Source: Roseibacillus persicicus (GTDB lineage: Bacteria > Verrucomicrobiota > Verrucomicrobiia > Verrucomicrobiales > Akkermansiaceae). From it: a stretch of 64,000 bases of DNA. The notes beneath the pieces are model-generated. The model saw only the letters and a list, made by a program, of their open reading frames with translations. It did not search any database and had not been told where the DNA came from. Shown here piece by piece: positions 35,214 through 43,727 of this stretch (positions within the stretch are counted from its first letter, which is position 1; each line of letters begins with the position of its first letter). The stretch is from contig NZ_BMXI01000004.1 in the NCBI RefSeq assembly GCF_014651675.1, positions 248,001 to 312,000 on the forward strand, given 5' to 3'. A program made the position numbers and the translations under genes.

Positions 35214-36611
35214 ATGAACCAACGCACTCTTCCGACCCTTCTGATCACTTGCGCGGGCCTCACCTTCTCGGCCTGCACCAATGTTGGCCCCAATTATCAA
35301 AAGCCCAGCGACAACCTGCCGGATGCTTTCAAAAACGCCAATTGGCCTGCAGCCCCCTCCACCGGCGATCCTTATACCGCCTTTCGCGATGGCGAGCTCA
35401 ACCGACTCCTGCGAGCTGCCGAAAAGAACAACCAGGACTTGTCGGCAGCCTTGGCGCGCATCGACCAGTCACGGGCACTGTTAGGTCTTTCCCGTGCCGA
35501 TCAAACTCCGACTTTGGTAGCGGATCTCGCGGGCAACCAAAACCTGGATAGTCGCAATACAAGACTTCCGAGCTCCGGCGGAGCCTACCGCGATTACGAC
35601 GCCCAGTTGACCCTAGCCTACGAGGTGGACCTCTGGGGTCGAGTGCGTCGTGGAGTGGCACAGGCCGAAGCGAACTTGTCCGCGACCGAAGCCGACTACG
35701 CCGCCGCCCTTCTATCGCTCAAGGGCGAGGTGGCGCGCAACTATTTGACCCTTCGCTCCCTCGACCGCGAGATCGCCCTCCTCGATCAAACCTCAGATTT
35801 GCGGAAGCAGCGACTCGACCTCACTGGTTCACGGAGAAAGGCCGGCACCGCCAGCGGGTTGGATTTTGCCCGGGCAGAAACCGAATACCAGAGCACTCGG
35901 GCCGAGGTTGCTCGCTTGGCCCAGCGTCGTGGCGAGTTAGAGAACTCACTTGCCGCGCTCACCGGCGAAGCTGCTTCCACCTTCGCCATCGCGCCCAAGG
36001 TCAGCACTCCTCACATCCCGCAGGTCCCCAGCGGAGTTCCCTCCGATCTTTTGCGCCGTCGTCCTGACATCGTCGCGGCTGAACGTCGCCTCGCCGCGAG
36101 CAATGAAGGAGTCGGGGTCGCCATTGCGACCTACCTCCCCAGCCTAACTCTAACAGGGGTAGGCGGAGCGCGCTCCTTGCAGGCGGCCGATATTTTCAAT
36201 CCCAAATCAGTCTTCTACTCGGCTGGGGCGGGACTCTTCACCCCCATCATCCAGGGTGGCCGGGTCAAGGCGGACAGGGAACAAGCCGAAGCCCTCTTTC
36301 GCGAAGCCCTCGCGACCTATCGCCAGACAATGCTGAGCGCGATTCGCGATACTGAAAACGCTTTGCTGGGAGTCCGTTCCCAGGACCAAGCTTTGGCTTC
36401 CCAACGCAAAGCGACGGAAGCATCCGAGCGCACCGCCCGTTTGGTTCGGGTGCGATATGAAGGCGGACTCGACTCCCTCTTCGAAGTCACCGAAACCGAA
36501 CGCCAGACTCTCGAACAAGAACGCCTCCTCACCCAGACCGAGCTGACTCGCCAATTGGCTGCTGTGAATCTGATTCAGGCGCTGGGTGGTGAATGGAAAG
36601 CGGCGAAGTAG
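35214..36611 (+). CDS. Outer-membrane efflux lipoprotein (NodT/TolC type)
   Basis: A 465-residue outer-membrane factor. The signal peptide ends in a lipobox, TFSA-C21, so the mature protein should be lipid-anchored. The NodT-type start CTNVGPNYQKP is followed by two repeats of the TolC alpha-helical barrel; LTLAYEVDLWGRVRRG and IATYLPSLTLTGVGG are typical of the family. With the adaptor and pump directly upstream (6-base gap to the pump) it completes a tripartite export system. Confidence 0.94.
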   Translation: MNQRTLPTLLITCAGLTFSACTNVGPNYQKPSDNLPDAFKNANWPAAPSTGDPYTAFRDGELNRLLRAAEKNNQDLSAALARIDQSRALLGLSRADQTPTLVADLAGNQNLDSRNTRLPSSGGAYRDYDAQLTLAYEVDLWGRVRRGVAQAEANLSATEADYAAALLSLKGEVARNYLTLRSLDREIALLDQTSDLRKQRLDLTGSRRKAGTASGLDFARAETEYQSTRAEVARLAQRRGELENSLAALTGEAASTFAIAPKVSTPHIPQVPSGVPSDLLRRRPDIVAAERRLAASNEGVGVAIATYLPSLTLTGVGGARSLQAADIFNPKSVFYSAGAGLFTPIIQGGRVKADREQAEALFREALATYRQTMLSAIRDTENALLGVRSQDQALASQRKATEASERTARLVRVRYEGGLDSLFEVTETERQTLEQERLLTQTELTRQLAAVNLIQALGGEWKAAK

Positions 36612-36720
36612 TTTTCTTCCCAAAAAACTCCAGAAACTTGGCGGGTTGAGGGAATAGAATTCACGGTCGTTCTTCTCACCAACTCAACATTGTCGTTGAA
36701 CCCACACAGATCCCACAAAG

Positions 36721-37437
36721 ATGAAATACTCCCCTAGCAAAACCACTCCACTCCTTGCGGCCCTCGCCCTCACCTCCTTGAGCGTCTTCGCGGAAAACCT
36801 CCAAGTTGAATTGGATAAACAGAAAGCTGCTTTCGAGGAAAAAGCTCCCGCTGAAAAGATCTCGGAATACGACAAAGGCATCAAAGCGGTGCAAGAATCC
36901 GGAGTGCTGGAAAAAGCCCTGAACGTCGGAGACACCGCCCCCGACTTCACATTGAAGAATGCGACGGGCGAAGAGGTCACTCTTTCCACCCTTCTGAAAG
37001 ATGGTCCCGTCATTCTCACCTGGTATCGCGGATCCTGGTGCCCCTACTGCAATATCGCCCTGCGAAGCTATCAAGAGAACCTCGACAAGTTCAAGGCGGC
37101 CGGAGCCCAGTTTGTCGCGCTCACTCCCGAGCTGCCCGACAAGTCCTTGCCGACCTCCGAGAAGTATGAACTGCAGTTCGAAGTCTTGACCGACCTCAAC
37201 AGCGAAGTCGCCAAGAAGTTCGGCCTCGTCTTCACCATGACCAAGTGGGTTGAGGATGCCATGCGTGACTTTGCCGACCTGAAGAAATACAACGGTGACG
37301 AGTATGACGACACCACCCTTCCGTTGAGTGCAACCTACATCATTCAACCCGACGGAAAGATCAGCTACGCCTTCCTCGATGCGGAATACCGCAATCGCGC
37401 GACTCCCGAGCAAATCTTGGAAGCGCTGAAAAAGTAA
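36721..37437 (+). CDS. Exported peroxiredoxin-like (AhpC/TSA family) protein
   Basis: A 238-residue protein with a signal peptide about 1-24 (ends LSVFA). A helical N-terminal segment of about 45 residues precedes the thioredoxin-fold domain: GDTAPDFTLKNATGEEVTLS, then WYRGSW-C107-PY-C110. Instead of the typical PxxxTxxC of 2-Cys peroxiredoxins it has a CxxC pair, as in the peroxiredoxin-like subgroup. It likely reduces peroxides or disulfides in the periplasm. It is a single gene 109 bases after the efflux operon, with its own terminator. Confidence 0.88.
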   Translation: MKYSPSKTTPLLAALALTSLSVFAENLQVELDKQKAAFEEKAPAEKISEYDKGIKAVQESGVLEKALNVGDTAPDFTLKNATGEEVTLSTLLKDGPVILTWYRGSWCPYCNIALRSYQENLDKFKAAGAQFVALTPELPDKSLPTSEKYELQFEVLTDLNSEVAKKFGLVFTMTKWVEDAMRDFADLKKYNGDEYDDTTLPLSATYIIQPDGKISYAFLDAEYRNRATPEQILEALKK

Positions 37438-37447
37438 TTCCCTTTTC

Positions 37448-37484
37448 GCATTCCCCAAGGGCTGCTCAGGCGGCCCTTGGGATG
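37448..37484 (+). terminator. Long hairpin after the peroxiredoxin-like gene
   Basis: A 12-bp stem with one G-U pair (37454-37465 with 37470-37481) has loop TCAG and is extended by GCAT/ATGC beyond a two-base bulge. No T-run follows, so it is a strong structure but an imperfect intrinsic terminator. Confidence 0.6.
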
Positions 37485-37579
37485 CCTGCGATTACAAATC
37501 CAGGCTTTCTTTCTCACCCTTCGGGCGAATAAACTCTCTCCTTGTGCCGCTATAGTAGGTAACAAGATTAGAAACCATT

Positions 37580-38185
37580 ATGAGTGATTCCCCGAACAAA
37601 CTCCCCCGCACCCGTCGCTGGCGCGCGCCCATCATCATTCTGGCCGTGCTCGGCTTGGGCGTTGCAGTTGCTGGCGCGGCCATCTGGTGGGCCAACCGTC
37701 CCATCCAAGCCACGATCCTGACCGCCCCAGAAAAGGCGGCCGTCGAACAGAAGCTGGCAGCGGTCGAACAAGAGCCGTCCGATCCGGAATATGTCCCCGG
37801 AGGAAAGGAGATTATCCTCACCGAGCGCGAGCTCAACGGACTGCTCCACGAAAACACCAACATGGGTGACCAGCTGAAGCTGGAGCTGGCCCGTGATGCC
37901 GTGCACGCCCGCCTCAGCGCGGATATTCCCGAGGACTTTCCCATCATGGCGGGTAAAAAGCTGAAGGGCAAAGCGCGCTTCGTCGTGAAGAGCGAAACCG
38001 GTGCTCCGGCCCTCATCCTCGATGACCTGACCATCTGGGGAATCTCCCTCCCGAATGCCTGGCTGGGCGAATTGAAAGGACAGAACCTCTTGGGCAACGT
38101 CATTTCCTCTGACGGCGGTTCGCTTGCCGGCGTGGAAGACATCTCGGTCAGCAATGGCCAGTTGGTCATCAAACTCGCGGAGTAA
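37580..38185 (+). CDS. Membrane-anchored protein, possibly YpmS/DUF2140-like
   Basis: A 201-residue protein with a basic N terminus (TRRWR) and one membrane helix at about 15-37. The remainder is extracytoplasmic: KEIILTERELNGLLHEN, then repeated beta strands with LKGKARFVVKSE and LILDDLTIWGISLP, ending SNGQLVIKLAE. This layout (anchor, LTERELN-type segment, beta domain) resembles the YpmS/DUF2140 lipid-binding-like family, but the match is by eye only. It precedes the DUF4340 gene by 60 bases on the same strand and is probably co-transcribed. Confidence 0.7.
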   Translation: MSDSPNKLPRTRRWRAPIIILAVLGLGVAVAGAAIWWANRPIQATILTAPEKAAVEQKLAAVEQEPSDPEYVPGGKEIILTERELNGLLHENTNMGDQLKLELARDAVHARLSADIPEDFPIMAGKKLKGKARFVVKSETGAPALILDDLTIWGISLPNAWLGELKGQNLLGNVISSDGGSLAGVEDISVSNGQLVIKLAE

Positions 38186-38245
38186 GCCAAAACCATCGCA
38201 AAATGCGGTTGCTCCCTAGACCGCTTCGGAGCAACCTTTCCGCTG

Positions 38246-40168
38246 ATGCGATCCAAGATTTTCACCACAGCCCTCGCCTTGCTGGCTCTCGCCAGTGGAG
38301 CGATGGCTTTTTTGCATCTTACCCAGAAGGATCTCTCTTCGCTTTTTGGCGATCCTCCGGCTGAAAAAGGCAGTCGCCTTTTCGAATTCCAGCCGAATGA
38401 AATTCGCGGAATCATCATCGAAGCGGGTGGCAAGCCCCAAGGCTATGAAGAGCGACAGGGGCAATGGCTACTCAAGGGTGGTGCTTCCCCGGACCGCGCC
38501 GACTATCGAGTCTTGGAGGCCCTCCTCGCCTTTTCTGCCGACTTGACCATTCTCGACAGCTTCCCCGCCAATGAGGACAATAAGAAAGCGATGGGACTGT
38601 CCCCAGCGCGCGCCCATATCCAGCTGAAGGATGACAGCGGCAAATCGATCGCCGATTTCTCCTTTGGAAAGAAAGGGGCCTGGCAGCGACACATTCCCGC
38701 CCCGGACCAATACACCGCGCCGCAGAACTGGCCTTCGGTCTATCTCCTCCCACGTGGCAGCGAGTCCATCTACTTGTGCTCCTCTCCCTATCTCGACGAC
38801 ATCCTGGTGAACGGTTTCGGACCCCACCGTGACTTGCGCCCTTTCTTCTTCCCCCCCGAACTGCTCGCCGAAGTCACCATCGCCCGCCCCAACGGCAACT
38901 TGGTCCTCGCTCGCAGCAATCCGGCGGCCGCTTGGAAGATCGTGAAGCCTTTCAAGCTGGATGCGGACTCCGAAGCCGTCGCCGAGTTGGTAGGAGGCCT
39001 CTACAAGCTCACCGCCAAGACCGCCAGCAACAAACCCGCCCCTCCCAGCGGAGAGCCCTCCTTGCAGCTCGGACTGCGCTTCTTCTCCCTCGACGGCAGT
39101 GTGCACGAGGTCCCTGTCACCCTTTCTCTAACAGAACCTAGCAAGGAAGAATATTCCTACTACCTCGGACGGCTGGACGACTGGCGCAAGAGCATCGAGT
39201 TCCAGATTCCCCGCTCCACCACCGAACAGCTCATCGGAGTCGACGAACTACCATTGACGATTGAACGTCTACGCGGGGCCAGCTTGTCGGGCTTGGACCT
39301 CCGCCAGTTGAGAAAGCTGAAGATCGAGACCCCTGAGCTGACGGGACCTCTGGAAATTGAAATTGGTAAAAGTCCCATCACCGGCGAATGGCGGGCCCAA
39401 CGACGATATGCCGGGAAGGTGAGCCCGGCCAATGAGCTCACCTTTTTTACGGTGAAAAAGGCTCTAACGGAAGAGAAGGCGCTCGCATCCGTCTCCGATT
39501 CTGTCGACGACCTCTCTCTCTACGGACTCGACACACCAATCTTGAGTCTTTCGATGGAGCTCTTTGATGGCACCGCAGAAACCATTTTCTTCGGCGAGAA
39601 AATTGCCGCGGATGGCGTCCCACACTATTACTTTCGGCGCAATGAGTCCCATACCGTCATGGAGGTGGAGTCTAGCAGCTTCTACAAAATTGCATCCCGT
39701 CCCTACCTGTGGAGAGATGCAACGATTTGGAATTTCAACTTGGTAGACTTAAAAATTCTTCAGATCGAGCGCGAGGGTCTGCAACCGCTTGTCCTTAATT
39801 ACAGTGACCTCACACAAACGTGGTCGGCCCGCCTTGGGAACGAAGAAGCGACCGCTCTGTTGAACGAAAACCGGGCTAACCGTTACCTGGAAACTCTCGA
39901 AGGACTCAAGGTTACTCGCTGGCTGGGTCCAGATCATGAGCCCGCCGCTCGAGCACTGCAGAATCCGGTTTTCACTCTCACCGCATTCTTCCAAAGACCA
40001 GACGAGTCGAATGCCCCGGTCGAAAGAAAACGTCTCCGACTCGCTGGTGCGGGGCAATCGGGAAGCAGTCCATTCTATTACGGCCAAGTCGAAGGAGACA
40101 GCCAGTTCTTCATCCTTGATCTCGCATCGGTAACCAAGCTGGCAGAGCCTTTGTTAGAGAGCGAGTAG
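38246..40168 (+). CDS. DUF4340 domain-containing protein
   Basis: A 640-residue protein with an N-terminal membrane anchor or signal (MRSKIFTTALALLALASGAMAFLHL). The rest is extracytoplasmic and contains repeated DUF4340 blocks, for example the early LFEFQPNEIRGIIIEAGGK, GQWLLKGGASPDRADYRVLEALL and SPARAHIQLKDDSGKSIADFSFGKK. Such proteins are often found with ABC-2/Gld-type transporters; no transporter gene is adjacent here, so the copy is apparently isolated. Molecular function is unknown. The 34-base gap to the convergent apaG contains no clear terminator. Confidence 0.82.
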   Translation: MRSKIFTTALALLALASGAMAFLHLTQKDLSSLFGDPPAEKGSRLFEFQPNEIRGIIIEAGGKPQGYEERQGQWLLKGGASPDRADYRVLEALLAFSADLTILDSFPANEDNKKAMGLSPARAHIQLKDDSGKSIADFSFGKKGAWQRHIPAPDQYTAPQNWPSVYLLPRGSESIYLCSSPYLDDILVNGFGPHRDLRPFFFPPELLAEVTIARPNGNLVLARSNPAAAWKIVKPFKLDADSEAVAELVGGLYKLTAKTASNKPAPPSGEPSLQLGLRFFSLDGSVHEVPVTLSLTEPSKEEYSYYLGRLDDWRKSIEFQIPRSTTEQLIGVDELPLTIERLRGASLSGLDLRQLRKLKIETPELTGPLEIEIGKSPITGEWRAQRRYAGKVSPANELTFFTVKKALTEEKALASVSDSVDDLSLYGLDTPILSLSMELFDGTAETIFFGEKIAADGVPHYYFRRNESHTVMEVESSSFYKIASRPYLWRDATIWNFNLVDLKILQIEREGLQPLVLNYSDLTQTWSARLGNEEATALLNENRANRYLETLEGLKVTRWLGPDHEPAARALQNPVFTLTAFFQRPDESNAPVERKRLRLAGAGQSGSSPFYYGQVEGDSQFFILDLASVTKLAEPLLESE

Positions 40169-40201
40169 GCGTTTCCCGACGAAGCCCCATGGTGGCTAAA
40201 C

Positions 40202-40588
40202 TCAAACCCAGTCAGGCACGGCCATTCCAAACTCTGGAATAGCGACAAAGACTCGCCGACCTGAGTCCGTCACTCCGTAGAATGCGCCACATGCAGTGCC
40301 ACTGCCGGCCAAGACATGATAGCTGTTGTAGGAATAGCGGTCCTTGGGAGGCAAGACCGGACGCTGCCCGACAATCCCGTCCCCTTCCAGCACGGTAGTC
40401 TCGCCGTTATGTTCGCGCACCACCCACTTGCGGCCGTGAAGAGTCACTTGCTCGTCTGAATCATTGATAATATCCACGAAATAGACGAATGGATGGGGCT
40501 TCTCCTCGGGAGCTTCCAAGGTTGGCACATAGAGCACCTCACTCACCTGAACGGAAAGTCCTTTCAATTCCTGCCATTGCTCGTCCAC
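40202..40588 (-). CDS. apaG: ApaG domain protein
   Basis: A 128-residue protein matching ApaG over its length: FVYFVDIINDSDEQVTLHGRKWVVREHNGETTVLEGDGIVGQRPVLPP followed by SYHVLAGSGTACGAFYG. ApaG is a small fibronectin-fold protein linked to Co2+/Mg2+ homeostasis by mutant phenotype; its biochemical role is not settled. The start codon is GTG (40586-40588). It lies 55 bases downstream of the TIGR01777 epimerase on the same strand. Confidence 0.9.
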   Translation of the reverse strand: MDEQWQELKGLSVQVSEVLYVPTLEAPEEKPHPFVYFVDIINDSDEQVTLHGRKWVVREHNGETTVLEGDGIVGQRPVLPPKDRYSYNSYHVLAGSGTACGAFYGVTDSGRRVFVAIPEFGMAVPDWV

Positions 40589-40643
40589 AGCGCGAGGCTA
40601 GGTTGCGGAGAATATTTGCCAAGCATCCTTCCCGCCATTGCCT

Positions 40644-41513
40644 CTAATTCAATGATTCCAACAAGGGCTTGAGCTTCGCGTATTTGAATTCATAGCCCGT
40701 CCGCTCAAGCACCGTCGGCTGGGCCCGATAGCTCGCTAAAAGGGCGTTGGCAAAATCTCCCAAAACGAGCTTCAGGGCAAAGGGCGGCACCGGAAAGATC
40801 GCCGGACGATGCAGCACCTCGGCCAGGACACGCGTGAACTCGGCGTTTGTCACCGGATTGGGGCCCACCAGATTAACTGCACCTCTCACCTCCGTGGTCT
40901 CCAAGCTATGCACGATTCCACCCGCCACATCATCGAGATGGATTGTAGGCCAGAACTGTTTCCCATCTCCCAAGCGGCCACCGGCCCCAAGCTTGAAAAT
41001 CACTTTCATTCGGGTCCATGCGTCTGCCTCTTTCCCGAGTACAACTCCAATCCTCCCCAAAGCGACCCGCACCCCCAACTCCTCGGCCTTCACTGCGGCA
41101 GCCTCCCACTCCTCGCAGAGACCGGCCAAATAATCAGACCCCATCGGCGACTCCTCAGTAAGAATATCCTCCCCCTGGTCTCCGTAATAGCCAACGGCAG
41201 AGGCGTTCACCAACACCTGCGGTCGTTCGGAATCAGGAAGGGCAGCCATCTGTGCCACGATATCATCTGTGACCCCAACCCGGCTCTCATGGAAACGCTT
41301 CTTGTTCTCTTCGGTCCATCTTTTGGCTATCGATTCCCCCGCAACATTGACGACCGCATCTAGGCCGGCAAACCCATCCTCCAATCTGCGCCAATCGCCT
41401 TCCCGTTCATCCGGATTGCGACTAAAACCAGTCCAAGTATGGCCCCTGTCTTCTAAAGCGGCCCGCACCGCACCGCCAACTAAACCACTCGCGCCAACAA
41501 TTCCTACATTCAC
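40644..41513 (-). CDS. TIGR01777-family NAD(P)-dependent epimerase/oxidoreductase
   Basis: A 289-residue extended short-chain dehydrogenase of the YfcH/SulA-like family. The Rossmann loop is V6-G-A-S-G-L-V-G13. Family blocks include GLDAVVNVAGESIAKRWTEENKKRFHESRV, NASAVGYYGDQG and ALGRIGVVLGKEADAW, and the C-terminal DUF1731 region has VLGDFANALLASYRAQP. The substrate is unknown. GTG start. It is the middle gene of a minus-strand run, 16 bases after the PEP-CTERM protease and before apaG. Confidence 0.9.
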   Translation of the reverse strand: MNVGIVGASGLVGGAVRAALEDRGHTWTGFSRNPDEREGDWRRLEDGFAGLDAVVNVAGESIAKRWTEENKKRFHESRVGVTDDIVAQMAALPDSERPQVLVNASAVGYYGDQGEDILTEESPMGSDYLAGLCEEWEAAAVKAEELGVRVALGRIGVVLGKEADAWTRMKVIFKLGAGGRLGDGKQFWPTIHLDDVAGGIVHSLETTEVRGAVNLVGPNPVTNAEFTRVLAEVLHRPAIFPVPPFALKLVLGDFANALLASYRAQPTVLERTGYEFKYAKLKPLLESLN

Positions 41514-41529
41514 GGCGCAGGATAGACCA

Positions 41530-42591
41530 CTATCGACGTCTTCTCAAACTGAATGCCAAAGCAAGTCCGAGCAAGCTCAGCGAGGATGGCTCGGGGATCA
41601 CCGACCAACCCACATCACGGAGCGCCGCAACGTCCATATTGGTGAGCTCCAAGCGCCTTTGCACCGAATTTAGATTCGCTTCAGGTTCCATCAGGAGGTC
41701 CTGAGGTTGTCCCAATCCTACGGTTCCGACTAGATTGGGGTCTCCATACTCGAAAATGGGTGAATCGTAACTCCCGTCGCTCCAGTGAAAGTCATCGCTG
41801 GAATCGAGATCAAGGAAGGTAGCGGAGGTGTTGTTGGCTTGATTGTATTCGTCCAAAACGCTGGCTCCGGTATAGCCACCTGCTCCATTGTGAGGCAATT
41901 GGTTCCAATCTGAAGCAAGCCCCAGAGCATGTCCCAGCTCGTGAAGAGCAATGGAATAAAAATCCACCAGCCCTGATCCGGCAACTTGGTCCAAGGCAAA
42001 ATGCCAGGCGGTCGCGGTATTGAAAGTTATCGCTCCGCCCCAGCGGGGAAGATCCTTACCGCTATCAGTTGGGGTGTTGTCATCGAAGCCCCGGTGGTAG
42101 GGACCATCGATATCATTGAAAACCCCTGAAAAATTTGTGCCGCCCCCGGTTCCTCCCAGTCCCGCAGAAGACAGAGCCCTTCCTCCCGCATAGAGAATCC
42201 ACTGGTTCTTTTGCAGTCCTTCAAAGCCATAAACATCCGCCCCGGACAAGCCCCGCGCTACCAGTGGGTCTGATTTATCATCTGCAGCAGTGCTGATTTG
42301 AATGGTATCTCCCGTCCCCGGGTGAGTGAAACCCAATCGCCATCCTTCACCGGTGCCGGTATCAGTGCCGCTGGGAGAAACTCCCAAAAGATTACTGTTA
42401 ATCACCCGACTATAGCGAGCCGCTACCGCTTCCAAGGCCTCACGCCGCTCGGGAGTATTGAAGAAGTTATTGGTATCATAACTGTAGTCGACAACGATTT
42501 CGAAAGCCGAGAGCCTGGCTACGGAGCTTGTTAGAGTAACTGTTAGAAAAAATGTCGAGAACTTGGGTACGGGGACTATTAATGATTTCAT
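41530..42591 (-). CDS. PEP-CTERM zinc metalloprotease (metzincin-like)
   Basis: A 353-residue secreted protein. Signal peptide about 1-29. The catalytic helix reads H217-ELG-H221-ALG-LASD: the position that holds the third zinc ligand in HExxHxxGxxH metzincins is Ser (S227), followed by Asp. A later FHW and a Met-turn-like LLMEPE suggest the leishmanolysin arrangement with a distant third His instead. The tail is VIPEPS, a hydrophobic helix and RRRR, a PEP-CTERM signal. It is probably a surface-anchored protease. It lies 159 bases downstream of a related protease gene on the same strand. Confidence 0.83.
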   Translation of the reverse strand: MKSLIVPVPKFSTFFLTVTLTSSVARLSAFEIVVDYSYDTNNFFNTPERREALEAVAARYSRVINSNLLGVSPSGTDTGTGEGWRLGFTHPGTGDTIQISTAADDKSDPLVARGLSGADVYGFEGLQKNQWILYAGGRALSSAGLGGTGGGTNFSGVFNDIDGPYHRGFDDNTPTDSGKDLPRWGGAITFNTATAWHFALDQVAGSGLVDFYSIALHELGHALGLASDWNQLPHNGAGGYTGASVLDEYNQANNTSATFLDLDSSDDFHWSDGSYDSPIFEYGDPNLVGTVGLGQPQDLLMEPEANLNSVQRRLELTNMDVAALRDVGWSVIPEPSSLSLLGLALAFSLRRRR

Positions 42592-42646
42592 TTAAGGGGG
42601 CCCCGCCAGAAAACACTAAAGAAATGCTAACAGTCAACCCCTTAAA
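42591..42646. repeat. 9-bp inverted repeat in the leader of a protease gene
   Basis: TTTAAGGGG (42591-42599) and CCCCTTAAA (42638-42646) are perfect complements 38 bases apart, immediately upstream of the minus-strand ATG. A TTGACT hexamer (minus strand, around 42632-42637) lies inside, so this may overlap the promoter. The wider gap 42592-42750 is AT-rich and has no gene. Confidence 0.4.
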
Positions 42647-42750
42647 ATTTAAAATGCATTTTTTTGCAGTCAGCAAACCAAGATCACCTGCCTTTCGACC
42701 GCATCCCTACTAACTCACCGCCAATGAATTAAGGCGAACCACTCCCCTCG

Positions 42751-43638
42751 CTAGCGGCGACGCTTCAAAATACCCAATAAACCCAGACTCAAGAGAGCCA
42801 AAGACGACGGCTCGGGCACGATGGTGAATCCGATGTCCTGGAGCGAAGCAATGGACGTGAAACTCAGGTATCCACTGCCACTCAACACGCCAGTCATTAG
42901 TTCGTCATCTAACGACTCACCAAAGTTGTCGCCATAGAGAACGGTTAGAGCAGCACTCCCATCGCCCGGATCGCTATCGAATCCCGGGGAATTCTCAGAA
43001 GCAAAATTGTCGAGCACTTCGTTCCAATGGCCGTTTGCAGTTCCTTCTCCCCCATCGAGCTCAATCGGAATATAGGTCGCGGATGGATCAAACTCAGCCT
43101 GATAGGCGGCCAGGGCCGCAGCACCCACGTATTGCCCGGCCACCCCTCCTGCCAGAGTTCGATTACTATTTCCACCTACCTCATCAGAGTAGACTTCATT
43201 GTCTTCCCACAGGGTGCCAATCCCGAGAGCGTGGCCGATCTCATGCCTCACAGTGAGAGGATTCAGGGCACCCGCGTCGGGATGGGTATTGAATTCAGCC
43301 TGACCACCCAGAGCCAGAATATACCGATTATTGCTGGTGTTCGCGTCCGCTACAAAGTTACTAAACCCCAAACCATTGGGTCCCGCAGAACCGAGAAGAA
43401 CTCCTCCTCCTGATGAGGCCTGCGAAAAGGAGTCCACTTCCAGAGTCCAAGTCCGGGAAACGCCATCTTGATATCCAGTAATGATGTTGGACCAGAAGTC
43501 TACCCCATCTTGAAAGAACTGCTTCTCGGCAGCGGTGTAGTTTGCGTCCGCATTGGGAGTAAAATTGACCGCAAAGGTGATCGTTCCCGAAGCGAAGCCC
43601 GTTCCCAAAATGAAAGTTAGTAGCAAAGTGTTCCTCAT
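42751..43638 (-). CDS. PEP-CTERM zinc metalloprotease (leishmanolysin-like spacing)
   Basis: A 295-residue secreted protein. Signal peptide about 1-17 (MRNTLLLTFILGTGFAS). The zinc helix is H132-EIG-H136-ALGIGTLW, followed about 65 residues later by GHWNEV, whose His is the likely third ligand, and then the Met-turn DELMTGVL. This spacing is characteristic of leishmanolysin-type metzincins. The C terminus is a PEP-CTERM signal: VPEPS, hydrophobic helix, KRRR. It is divergent from lptD with an 89-base shared upstream region. Expected role: surface-retained proteolysis. Confidence 0.85.
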   Translation of the reverse strand: MRNTLLLTFILGTGFASGTITFAVNFTPNADANYTAAEKQFFQDGVDFWSNIITGYQDGVSRTWTLEVDSFSQASSGGGVLLGSAGPNGLGFSNFVADANTSNNRYILALGGQAEFNTHPDAGALNPLTVRHEIGHALGIGTLWEDNEVYSDEVGGNSNRTLAGGVAGQYVGAAALAAYQAEFDPSATYIPIELDGGEGTANGHWNEVLDNFASENSPGFDSDPGDGSAALTVLYGDNFGESLDDELMTGVLSGSGYLSFTSIASLQDIGFTIVPEPSSLALLSLGLLGILKRRR

Positions 43639-43727
43639 AACTAACTTACGCTAATCAACCTCTCTTATGTCCCACAAGGAGAAAGTCGGCCTTTACAGAC
43701 ATCCCTCCAACCAACAACACTTGTCCG

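Noticed and set aside
29916-36611. Possibility that the RND operon is a mobile resistance island
   Set aside because: No integrase, transposase, tRNA or direct repeats flank it, and base composition by eye matches the neighbours.
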